Shown one piece after another: positions 63,191-64,000 of a DNA stretch of 64,000 nucleotides (the stretch's first letter is position 1; each line of letters opens with the position of its first letter). Under the pieces are notes generated by a model that saw only the letters and a program-made list of their open reading frames with translations, searched no databases and was not told where the DNA came from. The DNA is taken from assembly GCA_905182995.1 (NCBI GenBank), contig CAJJDP010000041.1:186589-250588 (forward strand), read 5' to 3'. The stretch comes from Paramecium octaurelia (taxonomy: Eukaryota; Ciliophora; Oligohymenophorea; Peniculida; Parameciidae). The translations under genes and the position numbers were made by a program.

Positions 63191-64000
63191 ATGTCATATC
63201 CAGTTAAAAACTCTGACGTTGAAGGACAACATCTTCTTATTTCTGTAGCATTTGCTTAATTAAGCAAAATTAGACTTATATTGGCTGTACTAAATTTACA
63301 AAAATTTATTAGATTCTGCTCTCCTTAATAACCGCTTCTCTATTTGCATTGGCCTTAAAATATTCTAATAAACTATATACGAATTTCCTATTTATTTAAT
63401 GCGACAATGAAGACACAGCGACTCATTATCTGATAACAACCTCAAAAAATGAATAACTTGTATGTCCAAGACATTTTATCAAAGATAAACCCTATTTCAT
63501 ATTTAGGTTCATATTACAATTAACAATAGGATGTTGAAATATAGATTCAATTCTTAAATCCAAAGTTTTGAGCCTATAGAGTTCGAGTCTAAAGGTAGAA
63601 TCATTTCTGAAATGATTAAATTTCGAAATAAATAAGACAGGAATCTAAAACGTGAATATTTTGGCCATTGTTCTCTACAAATACCAATAGATTCTATTTT
63701 TATCTATTCATTTAATGCTTTTACAGGTGCCTTCAATTTATTGTAATATTTTGCAATTGCTATATGGTTTGCTGAAAACACTATTTTATCACCAATTTTA
63801 ATTCTCGTTTTTACTGTGTTGTCAGTTTATGTTAACTATTTTTTATATGTTCGCTCTAGAAAACGATTATAACAATTGGCAAATTATGAGTAGTCTGTTG
63901 AAATTGAGGATAGAGATTAATTAAAACCTGATCAAATTTATCAGAAAGTACCAAGTAGTTGGTTATTGCCAGGAGATTTATTGATTTTGAAAGAGAATCA
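63191..64000 (+). CDS. Second P5B-type ATPase, N-terminal part (runs off the right edge)
   Basis: ATG 63191 starts MSYPVKNSDVEGQHLLISVA, closely matching the first ATPase's start (the DVEGQH/EIEGQH motif). It continues through a helix (ILLSLITASLFALALKYSNK), HYLITTSKNEQL, and the same splice position after PYFIFR: a 23-nt intron near 63508-63530, GTTCAT...TAG. It then runs to a helix pair and the start of the actuator domain (SSWLLPGDLLILKEN). Compared with the first copy one base is missing near 63300 (20 nt instead of 21 between conserved codons, in an A-run). The intergenic gap to the first ATPase is 195 nt. It may be a real gene with a sequence error or a recent pseudogene. Confidence 0.75.

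Noticed and set aside
1-64000. Many open frames of 50-130 codons in AT-rich gaps on both strands
   Set aside because: With TGA as the only stop and few G's, chance frames of this size are common; only those with recognisable motifs, balanced composition or unusual length were kept.

Overview
The window is macronuclear DNA of a Paramecium-type ciliate. It is very AT-rich. Genes read through only if TAA and TAG are glutamine and TGA is the sole stop (genetic code 6), and they are cut by introns of about 22-31 nt with GTA...TAG-type ends. Under the standard code almost every gene falls into meaningless fragments. With code 6 and small introns excised, many genes close to an exact multiple of three. 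No tRNA, rRNA, CRISPR or telomeric repeat was seen.

Layout. 1-9.7 kb is dense and mostly intact: a coiled-coil end, a CWF19-like splicing factor (-), an ERK7/MAPK15-type kinase, an unknown gene, an ATG13-like HORMA protein, an SLC44 choline-transporter-like protein and a coiled-coil protein. 10.2-15.2 kb is a long TPR gene (-). 15.4-20.9 kb holds a WD-like gene and a membrane hybrid histidine kinase. 21.3-25.5 kb is a cysteine-rich membrane protein (-). 25.5-35.8 kb is a gene-poor tract of decayed pieces: a cysteine-rich relic, a broken WD40 gene and a Tc1/mariner-like transposase remnant. 35.8-37.7 kb is a second TPR gene with a B-box-like N-terminus, followed by an unknown relic. 39.1-43.1 kb is a formin-like gene. 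After 2.5 kb of sparse DNA come an unknown gene, a BAH-PHD protein (-), a CWC25-like splicing factor, a frameshifted mitochondrial-type release factor (-), a coiled-coil/WD40 protein (-), a deoxynucleoside kinase (-) and a PGPG-repeat (SHIPPO/ODF3-like) protein (-). The right end has a histidine-kinase-like membrane protein, an EF-hand protein and two tandem P5B-type ATPases, the second cut by the window edge.

Assembly caveat. Five single N characters (13321, 34038, 40437, 48877, 61423) each sit exactly between two direct copies of the same 0.9-1.4 kb sequence. These look like unmerged contig overlaps, not biological duplications. Collapsing each pair restores the formin and ATPase frames, leaves one CWC25 gene and shortens the first TPR gene by 11 repeat units.

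The most notable signals are two TPR genes in which essentially every repeat unit carries a tiny intron at the same codon, several non-GT/AG splice junctions, a PGPG-repeat reading frame that runs without a stop into a nucleoside kinase, and a release-factor gene broken by several one-base shifts. Functional links are loose: RNA splicing (CWF19, CWC25), cilium/cytoskeleton (MAPK15, PGPG protein, EF-hand protein, formin) and signalling (histidine kinases).
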